Origin: Streptomyces spongiae
Lineage (GTDB): Bacteria > Actinomycetota > Actinomycetes > Streptomycetales > Streptomycetaceae
Length of the DNA: 46,522 bases
Assembly: GCF_009377185.1 (NCBI RefSeq)
Contig: NZ_VJZC01000021.1
Span: 1 to 46,522, forward strand
Direction: 5' to 3'
Part shown: positions 1 through 7,647 of the stretch, piece by piece
Layout: every line of letters starts with the position of its first letter
How positions within the stretch are numbered: the first letter of the stretch is position 1
The notes under the pieces: model-generated
Seen by the model: the letters and a program-made list of their open reading frames with translations, nothing else
What the model was told of the DNA's origin: nothing
Database searches by the model: none
Program-made: the position numbers and the translations under genes

Positions 1-884
1 GTGTCGGGGTCGGGCCTGGGGGCGTCCGGGAGGTCGAAGAGCTCGACACCGCTCTCGTCGCGGAAGGTGACCAGTTCGGGCCGCAGCCGCTCGAAGGAGT
101 CGCGCAGCCGGGTGAGCCCGGCCCAGGTCTGCATGTCCTTGACGGACGCGGGCCCGAACGCGGCGAGATAGCGGAGCACGGTGGCGTCCGGTGACGACGG
201 GGGTTCGGCGGGCCGGCCCAGCCAGTGCTCCGCCGTGGTCAGCGCGACCCGGCCGCTCCTCCCCCAGAGTCCGCGCGGGGTGACCTGGACGAGCGGCAAC
301 CGGCAGCGGGCGGCCAGGGACAGCGCCTGCGGGTCGGCGTCCGGCCACTCGGCGAGCAGCGCCTCCCGTAACTGCGCCATGGTGCGTGGCTCGGCCTCGA
401 CCAGTTCCCGGCTGATCGCCGCGAGCCGCTCCAGGTCCACGCCGGCCAGCCCCGCGCGGAAGTACCCGAGCTCCCGTTCGCGCGCCGGCTGTACGAGGGG
501 ACGCAGGGCGAGGCAGTCGTCGGCGGTGTGGGTGTGGATGGTGGACCGCAGGGTGACGATGCGGACGACGGCACGGTCCGCCATGAGCCGCGACAACTCC
601 TCGGGCTCGAAGCCCTCCAGCCGGGCGGCGAGCGCGTGGTAGGGCGGCTTGACGTTCTGCGCCTGGAGCCCGACGAGGTGCTCGACGGCGGCGTACGCGG
701 TGAGATCGGACCGGCGCAGGAGGAGCTGGCGGTCGAGGGTGGCGCGGTTGAGGGCCCGGGTGGAGAGGAGGGGCGCCGCGGCCATGGCCCTGGCCTTGGC
801 CGTGGCCTTGGCCGTGGCCTTGGCCGTGGCCTTGCGCGCCGTCTCCTTTGGCGTGTTCGTCGCTGCCTTTGGCGTCTTCGTCAT
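1..884 (-). CDS. Winged-helix DNA-binding protein, YcaQ/AlkZ-like (HTH_42 family), 3' end cut by window
   Basis: The frame is open from ATG at 884 to the left edge (294 codons), so the C-terminus is missing. The protein has the features of the HTH_42 family, which includes the AlkZ/YcaQ interstrand-crosslink DNA glycosylases and many uncharacterised actinobacterial paralogues: an N-terminal LVGLQAQN segment, then a RIVTLRSTIHTHTADD segment, then a late winged-helix stretch. The first 30 residues are a Lys/Ala/Thr-rich tail made by a 12-bp tandem repeat (791-834), resembling a histone-H1-like DNA-binding tail. Codon 172 is TTA (369-371), the only TTA I noticed in an intact gene here; in Streptomyces this codon requires the bldA tRNA. 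Whether this paralogue has glycosylase activity cannot be judged from the visible part. It is divergent from the CorA gene. Confidence 0.85.
   Translation of the reverse strand, partial: MTKTPKAATNTPKETARKATAKATAKATAKARAMAAAPLLSTRALNRATLDRQLLLRRSDLTAYAAVEHLVGLQAQNVKPPYHALAARLEGFEPEELSRLMADRAVVRIVTLRSTIHTHTADDCLALRPLVQPARERELGYFRAGLAGVDLERLAAISRELVEAEPRTMAQLREALLAEWPDADPQALSLAARCRLPLVQVTPRGLWGRSGRVALTTAEHWLGRPAEPPSSPDATVLRYLAAFGPASVKDMQTWAGLTRLRDSFERLRPELVTFRDESGVELFDLPDAPRPDPD
791..834. repeat. 12-bp tandem repeat, about 3.7 copies, coding
   Basis: The unit TGGCCTTGGCCG is repeated at 791-802, 803-814 and 815-826, with a partial copy to 834. Read on the minus strand it encodes alternating Lys-Ala-Thr-Ala in the N-terminal tail of the winged-helix protein. 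Because the unit is a multiple of three, a change in copy number would lengthen or shorten the tail without shifting the frame. Confidence 0.9.
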
Positions 885-1010
885 GCGGGGCACGCTAGCG
901 GGGCAAGCGGACACCCATTGTCCCCAACACTTACCGACTCCTTGCCGCCCCCGCACGTCCACGTCGTTTGCCCCGTATATCCTGCCGGTCGATCCGACGA
1001 TCACGCACAC

Positions 1011-1017
1011 AGGGAGG
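1011..1017 (+). promoter_or_regulatory. Ribosome binding site pointing to an ATC start codon of corA
   Basis: AGGGAGG lies six bases before ATC (1024-1026), in the correct frame for the transporter. It is the best Shine-Dalgarno sequence in the region and is the reason for preferring a non-canonical start. Confidence 0.5.
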
Positions 1018-1023
1018 TGCCCC

Positions 1024-2178
1024 ATCACCTCGAAGGACCCGAAGGGGACTCGGGGCGCCAGGAGGTCCGTCTGGCGCCGTGCCCTGACGTCGCCGCCCAC
1101 GCCATCGGAACCGCCCGCCCCCACCGCCGCCGATCCCGCGCCGGAACCGGTGGAACCGCCCAGCGTGGTCCAGGCCGCCCTCTACCAGGACGGCGTACGC
1201 GTCTCCTCCCCCGCGACGCTGGCCGACACCTTCCACGAACTGCGCGACACGCGGGGCGGCATGGCCTGGATCGGTCTGGCCGGACCGACCGAGGACGAAC
1301 TCCTCTCCCTCGCCGTCGAGTTCGACCTCCACCCGCTCGCCGTCGAGGACGCGATGGAGGCCCACCAGCGTCCGAAGCTGGAACGCTACGGCGAGACCCT
1401 CTTCGTCGTCCTGCGCGCCGCCCGCTATCTCGACGCGCCCGAGGAGGTCGACTTCGGCGAGTTGCACGTCTTCGTGGGCCCGGACTTCGTCATCACGGTC
1501 CGTCACGGCGCCGCGCCCGACCTCTCCGCGGTCCGCCACCGCATGGAGGAGACCCCGGACCTGTTGAAGCGGGGCCCGGAGGCGGTCCTCTACGCGATCC
1601 TGGACGCGGTGGTCGACGGCTACGCCCCGGTGGTCGCGGGGGTCCAGAACGACATCGACGAGATCGAGACCGAGGTCTTCAGCGGCGACCCCGAGGTCTC
1701 CCGCCGCATCTACGAACTCTCCCGCGAAATGGTCGAGTTCCAGCGCGCCACCCGCCCTCTCGTCGGCATGCTGCACGGCCTGATGGCGGGCTTCGCGAAG
1801 TACGGCACGGACGAGGAACTCCAGCGCTACCTCCGCGACGTCGCCGACCACGTCACCCAGACCAGCGAACGCGTCGACGGCTTCCGCCAGGCCCTCAGCG
1901 ACATCCTCGCGGTGAACGCGACCCTGGTCACCCAGCAACAGAACGCCGAGATGCGGGCGTTGGCGGAGGCGGGCTTCGAGCAGAACGAGGAGATCAAGAA
2001 GATCTCGTCCTGGGCGGCGATCCTGTTCGCTCCGACGCTGGTCGGAACGGTCTACGGCATGAACTTCACGCACATGCCGGAGTTGCACTGGGTATTCGGA
2101 TACCCCTTTTCGATCACCCTGATGGCGGTCGTTTGCACCAGTTTGTACGTCATCTTCAAGCGGCGGGACTGGCTCTGA
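1024..2178 (+). CDS. corA: CorA-family divalent-cation transporter
   Basis: This is a membrane channel/transporter for Mg2+ (or Co2+/Ni2+). The 384-residue product has the long acidic/helical cytoplasmic domain of CorA, then two C-terminal membrane helices (about 324-346 and 360-378). The signature YGMNF sits at about 344-348, at the end of the first helix, followed by an acidic loop (MPEL). The start is a problem. A strong ribosome site AGGGAGG (1011-1017) is followed after six bases by ATC at 1024, not ATG/GTG/TTG. The only upstream in-frame ATG (883) lacks such a site and would bring in a Cys/Pro-rich stretch with a TTA codon; the next in-frame GTG is at 1150. I place the start at the ATC, so the start is inference while the family is certain. 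It is a single gene, divergent from the winged-helix gene. Confidence 0.9.
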   Translation: MTSKDPKGTRGARRSVWRRALTSPPTPSEPPAPTAADPAPEPVEPPSVVQAALYQDGVRVSSPATLADTFHELRDTRGGMAWIGLAGPTEDELLSLAVEFDLHPLAVEDAMEAHQRPKLERYGETLFVVLRAARYLDAPEEVDFGELHVFVGPDFVITVRHGAAPDLSAVRHRMEETPDLLKRGPEAVLYAILDAVVDGYAPVVAGVQNDIDEIETEVFSGDPEVSRRIYELSREMVEFQRATRPLVGMLHGLMAGFAKYGTDEELQRYLRDVADHVTQTSERVDGFRQALSDILAVNATLVTQQQNAEMRALAEAGFEQNEEIKKISSWAAILFAPTLVGTVYGMNFTHMPELHWVFGYPFSITLMAVVCTSLYVIFKRRDWL

Positions 2179-2284
2179 GCAATCGCCCGTGAAGGCCATT
2201 GCCCTGAGAGGCGCAAGCCCCGAGTGCAGTCGTCGCGGGCGTCGCCCTCCGAAAGACACGCAGAACGCCACGGGCGGGCGTCGG

Positions 2285-2714
2285 CTACAGGTGCGCGGCC
2301 AGGAACGGCAGGACGACGTCGGCCATCTCTCACGTATTCGTCGACCGCGTCGGAGGTGGCGCTGTCGGGGTGACTGCGCTCGAACTTGATCATGTACGTG
2401 ATCAGCTCGCGCTCGTGTCCGGCGATCAGCATCTCGGGTACGTCCGGCTGGAAGTAGAAGCCCAGATGCCACAGGTGCATGCCGCTGGAGACATTCTCGG
2501 GGGTGAGGACCGTGTGGTCCTCAAAGCCGAATCCGAGGAACAGGGCCTCGGCGAACACGAGAGCGGTGACGTGGTCGCGGTGGCGGGCGGCGAGCTGGTA
2601 GCCGATCACCGCTCCCCAGTCCTCGCCCGCCACGGCGTATGTCTCGTGTCCGAGTCGTGCGGCTGCCGCACGAGGCTCTGGCGCGCGTGGTCTCCGTACG
2701 AGGTGCTGCGGCAT
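2285..2714 (-). pseudogene. Decayed alpha/beta-hydrolase (epoxide hydrolase-like)
   Basis: From about 2660 down to 2330 the minus strand encodes a clear middle section of an epoxide-hydrolase-type alpha/beta hydrolase. It contains the nucleophile elbow GEDWGAVIGYQLAARH (Asp nucleophile) and the cap-region stretch HLGFYFQPDVPEMLIAGHE. Before the elbow the frame has only a non-homologous arginine-rich leader, so the N-terminal HG-containing strands are missing. After VDEYVR the frame breaks; a family-like C-terminal end (MADVVLPFLAAHL, stop at 2285-2287) follows at once in another frame. The catalytic His/acid section between them is therefore deleted. It is a truncated and internally deleted gene, unlikely to be functional. 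It converges on corA and lies just downstream of the acetyltransferase. Confidence 0.75.
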
Positions 2715-2739
2715 GGTGAGAAGGTCCGCAGACCCGACG

Positions 2740-3606
2740 TCAGACCTTCCGGATCCGGTCGGCGATCTCCGGCCTCGCCGCGAACCCGGCCGCCTTGTAC
2801 GTGGCGACGCCGCCGACGTTGGAGCTGGGCGTGCACACGCGCACGCTTGACGCGCCCATCTCCCGCAGTGCGGCCGCCCCGGCGACGGTGATCGCCCGGC
2901 CATGGCCGCGGCCGCGGTGGTCCGTGTGGACGCCCATCGGCTCGACCAGTCCTGGTTTCCCCGGGCCGGCCGACCAGACCGTCACCACCGCCGCGGGGTT
3001 GCCCTGGTCGTCGTAAGCACCCAGGCAGCGGGCGTCGGCGTAGAACGGTGCCGCGGACATCTTGTGCCGGTACTCGCGCGTGGGCTTCGTGGTGTTGAAC
3101 GCGGACCGCAGGACGTCGGCGAAGTCCTGTGCCTGCTCCAGGCCGATCTCCTTGATCCGCGTGCCGGGGTCCTCCACCGCTTCGGTGAGGTCGCGGAAGA
3201 GCGGCGTCCACGGCTCGTCGACGCCCCAGCCCTCCTTGGTCAACAGGTCGTGGAGCAGCAGGCCCTGCGGTGCCTCGATGGACACCGCTCCTTCCGGCAG
3301 CACGCCGCGCTCGGGCAGCGAGAAGTCCTCGACGAGCCGCCGCGCCAAGTCCTCGTCATGGAAAGCTTCGGAAGCGACCGTCATCCGCACGAGCGTCGGC
3401 GAATCCAGCATCCCGACGGCGAGGATCCGTCCGTTCCGGCTCCAGGTCCGCACCGCCGCGGCCGTCTCGGCCGTTCCGAACCGGTAGTTCCAGCCGATGT
3501 CCCCGGGATGCAGCTGCATCGGCGTTTCGTCCTGCTGCCACTCCCGCAGCGCCGCAACGGCCTCGCGCACTCCCTCGGCCGTCGGCGTCCCCAGCACAAT
3601 CGTCAT
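2740..3606 (-). CDS. GNAT-family N-acetyltransferase
   Basis: Predicted acetyl-CoA-dependent N-acetyltransferase of 288 residues; the substrate is unknown. The C-terminal half carries the GNAT acetyl-CoA loop, GVHTDHRGRGHGRAI (pattern RGxGxG), followed by the beta-bulge region ending in YKAAGFAARPEI. The N-terminal half looks like a degenerate second GNAT-like domain, a common arrangement in actinobacterial GNATs. I used ATG at 3606 because homologous sequence appears to begin there; an upstream in-frame ATG at 3642 would add 12 residues. No strong ribosome site is seen for either. It is a monocistronic gene between a decayed hydrolase and a transposase remnant. Confidence 0.85.
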   Translation of the reverse strand: MTIVLGTPTAEGVREAVAALREWQQDETPMQLHPGDIGWNYRFGTAETAAAVRTWSRNGRILAVGMLDSPTLVRMTVASEAFHDEDLARRLVEDFSLPERGVLPEGAVSIEAPQGLLLHDLLTKEGWGVDEPWTPLFRDLTEAVEDPGTRIKEIGLEQAQDFADVLRSAFNTTKPTREYRHKMSAAPFYADARCLGAYDDQGNPAAVVTVWSAGPGKPGLVEPMGVHTDHRGRGHGRAITVAGAAALREMGASSVRVCTPSSNVGGVATYKAAGFAARPEIADRIRKV

Positions 3607-3663
3607 GGCCGGGATCAGACACCCCGTCTCGGTGGCGTGCAACCGATTAACCGACCAGGCGCT

Positions 3664-3906
3664 TCAAGGTGATGGTGGCGGGAGGTCGATGGCGAGTGCG
3701 GTCCCGGCGAGGAAGCCGTCAAGGACGTCGGGGCGGCACTGGAGGCGGTTGAGTCGGTTGCGCACGAGCGCGGCGAGTCGGTTGAGGGCAACGCCGGCGA
3801 GGTTCGCGAGGCTGTGTTTCACGTGGGCCCACAGGTATTCGACCGCGTTCAGCTCGGGCGTGTAGGCGGGCAGGGTGAACACCGTCAGCCAGGCGCGTGC
3901 GTCGAT
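3664..3906 (-). pseudogene. IS630-family transposase, C-terminal remnant
   Basis: About 80 residues match the end of the IS630-type DDE transposases: RAWLTVF, then LPAYTPELNAVEYLWAHVK containing the last catalytic Glu, then a SLANLA helix and a short tail ending at the stop at 3664. The residues before about 3906 in the same frame (a Gly/Ser-rich stretch) are not transposase-like. The helix-turn-helix and the first two catalytic acids are absent. I could not identify terminal inverted repeats or a TA target duplication. It is an insertion-sequence fragment, not an active element. Confidence 0.8.
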
Positions 3907-4021
3907 TCCGGCTGCGTCCGCTCCGCCCATCCCGCACTGCTCTCCCCCTCGACTCCAGCCAGGCACTGGACGAAAGCGGCAGCAGCGGGGATGTCAGCAC
4001 CCCGGCGCGACGGTGCCCCGG

Positions 4022-4555
4022 TCAGCGGTCCAGGGCGGGCAGGTGGGCCAGGCCGGTGTCGGACATGATGCGGGCCACGGTCTCGTGCAGGGCGCTGTCG
4101 GCGCTGATGACGGTCTCGAGACCGTCGGGCAGCAGATCGCGCGGCCGGTACCAGTCGCGCAGCTGTGTCTCGTCGACCTCGTCGGCGATCGGCTTCGTGG
4201 CATGCCGGGCGAGGGTTTCGTCGAACGGCACGTCCAGGTAGTAACCATGGGTCGGGCCGCGGTGGTCGGCGCGCAGGTGGGCGAGCATGTCGCCGTAGCG
4301 GTCGGCGTAGAGGATGCCCTCGACCACGACGTGATACCCGGCGTCCAGGGCGTAGCGGGCCGTCAGGTCGATCAGGCCGATGTTCGCGGCGCCGGGCCGA
4401 TCGTGCTCGCGGAGCACGACGCGGCGAAGGTTGTCCTGGCCGACCATGGCCAGGCCGCGGCCGAACTGTTCGCGGAGGCCGGCCGCGACAGACGACTTCC
4501 CCGAGGCGCTGTTGCCGCGCAGCACGACCAGCCGGGTTGCTTCGGTTCCCACCAT
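4022..4555 (-). CDS. Small P-loop kinase (AAA/zeta-toxin-like ATP-binding protein)
   Basis: A 177-residue soluble protein with an N-terminal Walker A motif GNSASGKSS (residues 14-22), a following VGQDNLRR segment resembling a kinase DxxR step, and a VVEGILY strand typical of nucleotide/antibiotic-type kinases such as chloramphenicol phosphotransferase-like proteins. It probably phosphorylates a small molecule; the substrate is unknown. No Shine-Dalgarno is visible before ATG 4555. A TAGCGT hexamer (minus strand, 4571-4566) sits seven bases before an in-frame GTG at 4558, so the mRNA may be leaderless and the true start may be 4558 or 4567. It stands alone, with short flanks on both sides. Confidence 0.8.
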   Translation of the reverse strand: MVGTEATRLVVLRGNSASGKSSVAAGLREQFGRGLAMVGQDNLRRVVLREHDRPGAANIGLIDLTARYALDAGYHVVVEGILYADRYGDMLAHLRADHRGPTHGYYLDVPFDETLARHATKPIADEVDETQLRDWYRPRDLLPDGLETVISADSALHETVARIMSDTGLAHLPALDR

Positions 4556-4723
4556 CACGGCCGTCACGCTACCGACAGCCGGTGACAGCACCTGGGCCGT
4601 TTCGGGACGGCTCCGACGCCGATGCCCGGACGGGTTATTTGACGGCAACGTTTCTCGGCGGAGGACGGGGAGACGTGGCGGCCATGGTCAGCGCGTCCGG
4701 GATGGCCGCGCTCCTCAGCGGTC

Positions 4724-5176
4724 CTACTCAGGCAGCGGGCGGTCGCGGACGACGTTCTTCATGACGAGGGTGGAGGTCAGACGCTGGACCCCGGGCAGCC
4801 GGGCGAGCTGCTGGTCGTACAGCTTCTGGAAGGCGGCCAGGTCGGTGGTGGCCACCCGGAGCAGGTAGTCGGGTTCGCCGAACAGTCGCTGCGCCTGGAT
4901 GACGTGCGGGACAGCGCTTACGGCCTCCTCGAAGGCCGTGACGGTGTCGGGGCCCTCCCAGCGCAGGGTGGCGAAGACGAGCGCCTCGAAGTTCAGGCCC
5001 ACGGCCGCCGGGTCCACCACCGCCCGATAGCCGCGGATCGCGCCCTCGCGTTCGAGGTCGCGCAGGCGACGGTGGCAGGGCGAGACGCTGAGCCGCACCC
5101 GCGCGGCCAGCTCGGTGACCGTCAGACGGCCGTCCAACTGCAGTTCGGTAAGAATCTTCCGGTCCAGGGCGTCCAT
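4724..5176 (-). CDS. Lrp/AsnC-family transcriptional regulator
   Basis: A 150-residue Lrp/AsnC protein. Its N-terminal helix-turn-helix (about residues 5-50) starts LDRKILTELQLDGRLTVTEL and includes LSVSPCHRRLRDLE as recognition helix. A C-terminal ligand-binding RAM domain follows (about 65-140) with FGEPDYLLRVA. Such proteins sense amino acids and form octamers. It is divergent from the LysE-type exporter gene, the classical arrangement of an amino-acid-responsive Lrp regulator controlling an exporter. It probably also represses itself through the shared 111-bp intergenic region. The ATG at 5176 fits the family N-terminus exactly. Confidence 0.93.
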   Translation of the reverse strand: MDALDRKILTELQLDGRLTVTELAARVRLSVSPCHRRLRDLEREGAIRGYRAVVDPAAVGLNFEALVFATLRWEGPDTVTAFEEAVSAVPHVIQAQRLFGEPDYLLRVATTDLAAFQKLYDQQLARLPGVQRLTSTLVMKNVVRDRPLPE

Positions 5177-5287
5177 GGAGAAGATTCTCCCTCGTATCGC
5201 GCGATCACGGGGTAAAGATGCAAACACCTTCGGGTATGTCCGGCCTAGCCTTCCCTCCAGAGTGAGACGTGCGAGAGGGAACGATCG
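5177..5287. promoter_or_regulatory. Divergent promoter/operator region between lrp-type gene and lysE-type gene
   Basis: This 111-bp gap contains a perfect 10-bp palindrome ATCGCGCGAT (5196-5205) 20 bp upstream of the regulator start codon, and a ribosome site GAGAGGGA (5273-5280) for the exporter. The palindrome is a reasonable candidate operator; this is inference from position and symmetry. Confidence 0.45.
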
Positions 5288-5905
5288 ATGGACACGACGA
5301 CGCTGGCGGCCTTCCTGGCAGTGGACCTGCTGCTGGTGTTCACCCCGGGCGCGGACTGGGCCTACGCGATCTCCGCGGGCCTGCGGGAACGCGCGGTCGT
5401 CCCGGCCGTCACAGGGCTGATCGCCGGGCACGCGGCCTACGCGCTGGTGGCCGTCGCGGGCCTGGCGGTGATCGTGGCGAGTTCCCCAGCCGCGCTCACC
5501 GCCCTGACCGTGGCGGGCGCCGGCTACCTGCTGTGGCTGGGTTGGGGCGTACTGCGGCAGCCGGCCGTTCCGGCGGCCGCCGGCGAGAGCACGGACGCCT
5601 CCCGAATGCAGGTCATGCTCAAGGGGGCCGGGATCAGCGGCCTGAACCCGAAGGCGCTGCTGCTGTACTTCTCGCTGTTTCCGCAGTTCATCGACACCGC
5701 CGGCGGCTGGCCGGTCGCCGCGCAGACCGGGCTGCTCAGCACGATGCACCTGACCGCGTGCGCCGTCGTCTACCTCGCCGTCGGCGTCCTCGCCCGCACG
5801 GCCCTGAGCACCAGGCCCTCGGCCGCCCGGGCCGTCACCCGCATCAGCGGCGCCATGATGGTGGCCATCGGCGCCTTCCTGCTGGTGGAACGCCTGGCCG
5901 GCTGA
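5288..5905 (+). CDS. LysE/RhtB-family amino-acid exporter
   Basis: A 205-residue membrane protein of the LysE/RhtB type. It has five or six hydrophobic segments and an N-terminal FTPGADWAYAIS, matching the family's FTPGP/N core, with helices around residues 5-25, 38-65, 68-85, 115-138 and 150-200. It exports amino acids or related small metabolites. The ribosome site GAGAGGGA ends seven bases before ATG. The divergent Lrp-type regulator suggests amino-acid-induced expression. A thioesterase and a metallo-hydrolase gene follow in the same direction with small gaps, so the three may be co-transcribed. Confidence 0.92.
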   Translation: MDTTTLAAFLAVDLLLVFTPGADWAYAISAGLRERAVVPAVTGLIAGHAAYALVAVAGLAVIVASSPAALTALTVAGAGYLLWLGWGVLRQPAVPAAAGESTDASRMQVMLKGAGISGLNPKALLLYFSLFPQFIDTAGGWPVAAQTGLLSTMHLTACAVVYLAVGVLARTALSTRPSAARAVTRISGAMMVAIGAFLLVERLAG

Positions 5906-5953
5906 GGAACCCGCCCCGCTCCACCCGACACGGACCCGAAGGAGAGCACGTAC

Positions 5954-6412
5954 GTGGCAGAGCAGACGCAGCACGAACAGGCGAGCCCCGCAGTCCAGAA
6001 GCGCATCCAGGACAGCTTCGACCTACAGGGCCTCATGGCCCACCTCGGCGCCCGCCTCACCCACATCGGCCCCGGCCGCGTCCACATCGTGCTCCCTGCC
6101 CGCCCTGAGGTGACCCAGCAGCACGGCTACGTCCACGCCGGAGCCACCAGCGCCATCGGGGACAGCGCCGGCGGCTACGCCGCGCTCACGCTGTCCGACG
6201 AGGACTCCGAGGTCCTCACCGTCGAGTACAAGATCAACCTGCTCGCACCCGCCGCGGGCGACTACCTGGAGGCGATCGGGACCGTGCTGAAGTCCGGACG
6301 TACGCTGACCGTCTGCCAGTTGGAGGTGTACGGCGTCCAGGGCGACGGCGTCCGGAAGCTCGTCGCCAACGGCCAGCAGACGCTGATCCGCGTAGACAGG
6401 CCCGCCGAATGA
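5954..6412 (+). CDS. PaaI-type hotdog-fold thioesterase
   Basis: A 152-residue single-domain hotdog protein. The segment QQHGYVHAGATSAIGDSAGG (about residues 56-75) corresponds to the PaaI active-site loop, HGG...D. The later strand TVEYKINLLAPAAGDYLEA matches the second half of the fold. It likely hydrolyses an acyl-CoA. The GTG start at 5954 is fixed by AAGGAGAG (5939-5946), seven bases upstream. Its stop overlaps the next gene's ATG (ATGA at 6409-6412), so the two are translationally coupled. Confidence 0.9.
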   Translation: MAEQTQHEQASPAVQKRIQDSFDLQGLMAHLGARLTHIGPGRVHIVLPARPEVTQQHGYVHAGATSAIGDSAGGYAALTLSDEDSEVLTVEYKINLLAPAAGDYLEAIGTVLKSGRTLTVCQLEVYGVQGDGVRKLVANGQQTLIRVDRPAE

Positions 6413-7386
6413 GCCCCCTGCCGGCCCTGCCGTCCTGGCTGACGTGGTGGCAGCGCCCGTTCCCCGACGCCAACACCCTGTTGCTGCGCGGCCGTCGGCC
6501 GGCCTTGGTCGACAGTGGGTTCGTCGGGCACGCTCGGGAGACCGCCGCCTGGGCCCGCGAGCACGCCGGGGACATCGACCTGGTCGTCAACACCCACTGG
6601 CACTCCGACCACGTCGGCGGCAACGCCCTCCTCCAGTTCCAGGGCGCCGCTATAGCCGCCGGAGCACCGGAGGCGGAGGCGATCTCCCGACGTGACCCCG
6701 GCTGTTGCGCGGCCGAGTACCTTGATCAGCCTGTGGCGCCCTACTCGGTCGACGTACCGCTCGACGACGGGCAGGTCCTCCGGCTCGGGGACACCGACTG
6801 GGAAGTGGTCCGCACCCCCGGGCACACGCCTGGCCATCTGGCGCTGTGGCAGCCGGAGGAACGGCTGCTCGTCGTCGGGGACGCGCTGTCGGACTACGAC
6901 GTCGGCTGGGTCAACCTCGCCCTCGACGGACCCGACGCCGCCACCACCGCGCTCGCCTCCCTCAAGCGAATGGCCGACCTCGCCCCTCGCGTGATCCTTC
7001 CCTCCCACGGCCCGGTCCCCGCGGATCCCGGCGCCGCCCTCGCCGCCGCCGTGCGCCGCGCCCAGCGGCTCGTCGACGACCCCGCCGGCGCGGTCCGGTA
7101 CGGCGCCCGCCGGATCCTCGCCTTCGCCCTGATGATCCGCGGCGGCATCCCGGCCGACGGGATCGAGCCGTATCTGCACGCGCGGGCCTGGCTGACCGAT
7201 GCCGCCCGGTTGCTGGGCCTCACACCCGAGGCCCTCGCTCACGAGTTGGTCACCACCATGCTCCGCAGCGGCGCCATCGTCCTGCGCGACGGCCGCCTCC
7301 ACTCCGCCACGGACCACACTCCCGTGGCAGCCGAGACACTGCGTGTGCCCTACCCGCGGGCGTGGCCGGGCATGGGACCGCGCTGA
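6409..7386 (+). CDS. MBL-fold metallo-hydrolase
   Basis: A 325-residue metallo-beta-lactamase-fold hydrolase. The zinc ligands are visible: THWHSDH (H63, H65, D67, H68), TPGHTPGH around 138-145, GDALSDYD around 160 and ILPSHG around 205. A C-terminal helical domain of about 100 residues follows, as in the glyoxalase II-like/acyl-thioester-type MBL subgroup. Being coupled to a thioesterase suggests a shared thioester or lactone substrate, which is inference. The gene is complete and ends at 7386. Confidence 0.9.
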   Translation: MSPLPALPSWLTWWQRPFPDANTLLLRGRRPALVDSGFVGHARETAAWAREHAGDIDLVVNTHWHSDHVGGNALLQFQGAAIAAGAPEAEAISRRDPGCCAAEYLDQPVAPYSVDVPLDDGQVLRLGDTDWEVVRTPGHTPGHLALWQPEERLLVVGDALSDYDVGWVNLALDGPDAATTALASLKRMADLAPRVILPSHGPVPADPGAALAAAVRRAQRLVDDPAGAVRYGARRILAFALMIRGGIPADGIEPYLHARAWLTDAARLLGLTPEALAHELVTTMLRSGAIVLRDGRLHSATDHTPVAAETLRVPYPRAWPGMGPR

Positions 7387-7407
7387 GCGCAGGACAGCAT
7401 CCGCATC

Positions 7408-7647
7408 TCAGTCGGGCAAGCCCCAGAAAGAGCCGTGCTCCGGTGCCGGGAACGTACCCGCCGCCACATCGGCCGCGAAGTCCCGGGCGGTCGCGGGTGG
7501 TCGCGGGTGGTCGCGGGTGGCGGCCAACAGGCCGGTGTACCAGGGGCCGTCGGGGCCGGTGACTGTGAGCTGCCGGCCGTTGCCGTTCAGAACGGCGGAC
7601 CACTGCGGGTGTGGCTCGGTCCAGCCCTCGGGCTGCGGCTGATCTCA
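7408..7647 (-). pseudogene. Unrecognised gene remnant (C-terminal fragment)
   Basis: One minus-strand frame reads coherently from just after a TGA near 7649 to a stop at 7408-7410. It has a convincing protein texture (QPEGWTEPHPQWSAVLNG, then TVTGPDGPWYTGLLAATRD, then FPAPEHGSFWGLPD at the end). I do not recognise the family. There is no start codon with a ribosome site, and the frame is cut upstream, so it looks like the C-terminal end of a lost gene. Its middle contains three copies of a 10-bp repeat (7491-7520). The unit is not a multiple of three and may have scrambled the original frame. Confidence 0.4.
7491..7520. repeat. 10-bp tandem repeat, 3 perfect copies
   Basis: TCGCGGGTGG is repeated exactly at 7491-7500, 7501-7510 and 7511-7520, preceded by a diverged copy (7481-7490). 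It lies inside the unrecognised minus-strand remnant. Confidence 0.9.

Noticed and set aside
883..1023. Upstream ATG (883) as the start of the CorA gene
   Set aside because: It would add a Cys/Pro-rich leader with a TTA codon, without homology or a ribosome site; the strong ribosome site points to 1024.
2230..2250. Terminator hairpin after corA
   Set aside because: The palindrome around 2238-2248 has too small a loop and no long stem.
7491..7520. CRISPR-like array
   Set aside because: Three adjacent 10-bp copies without spacers; no cas genes in the window.
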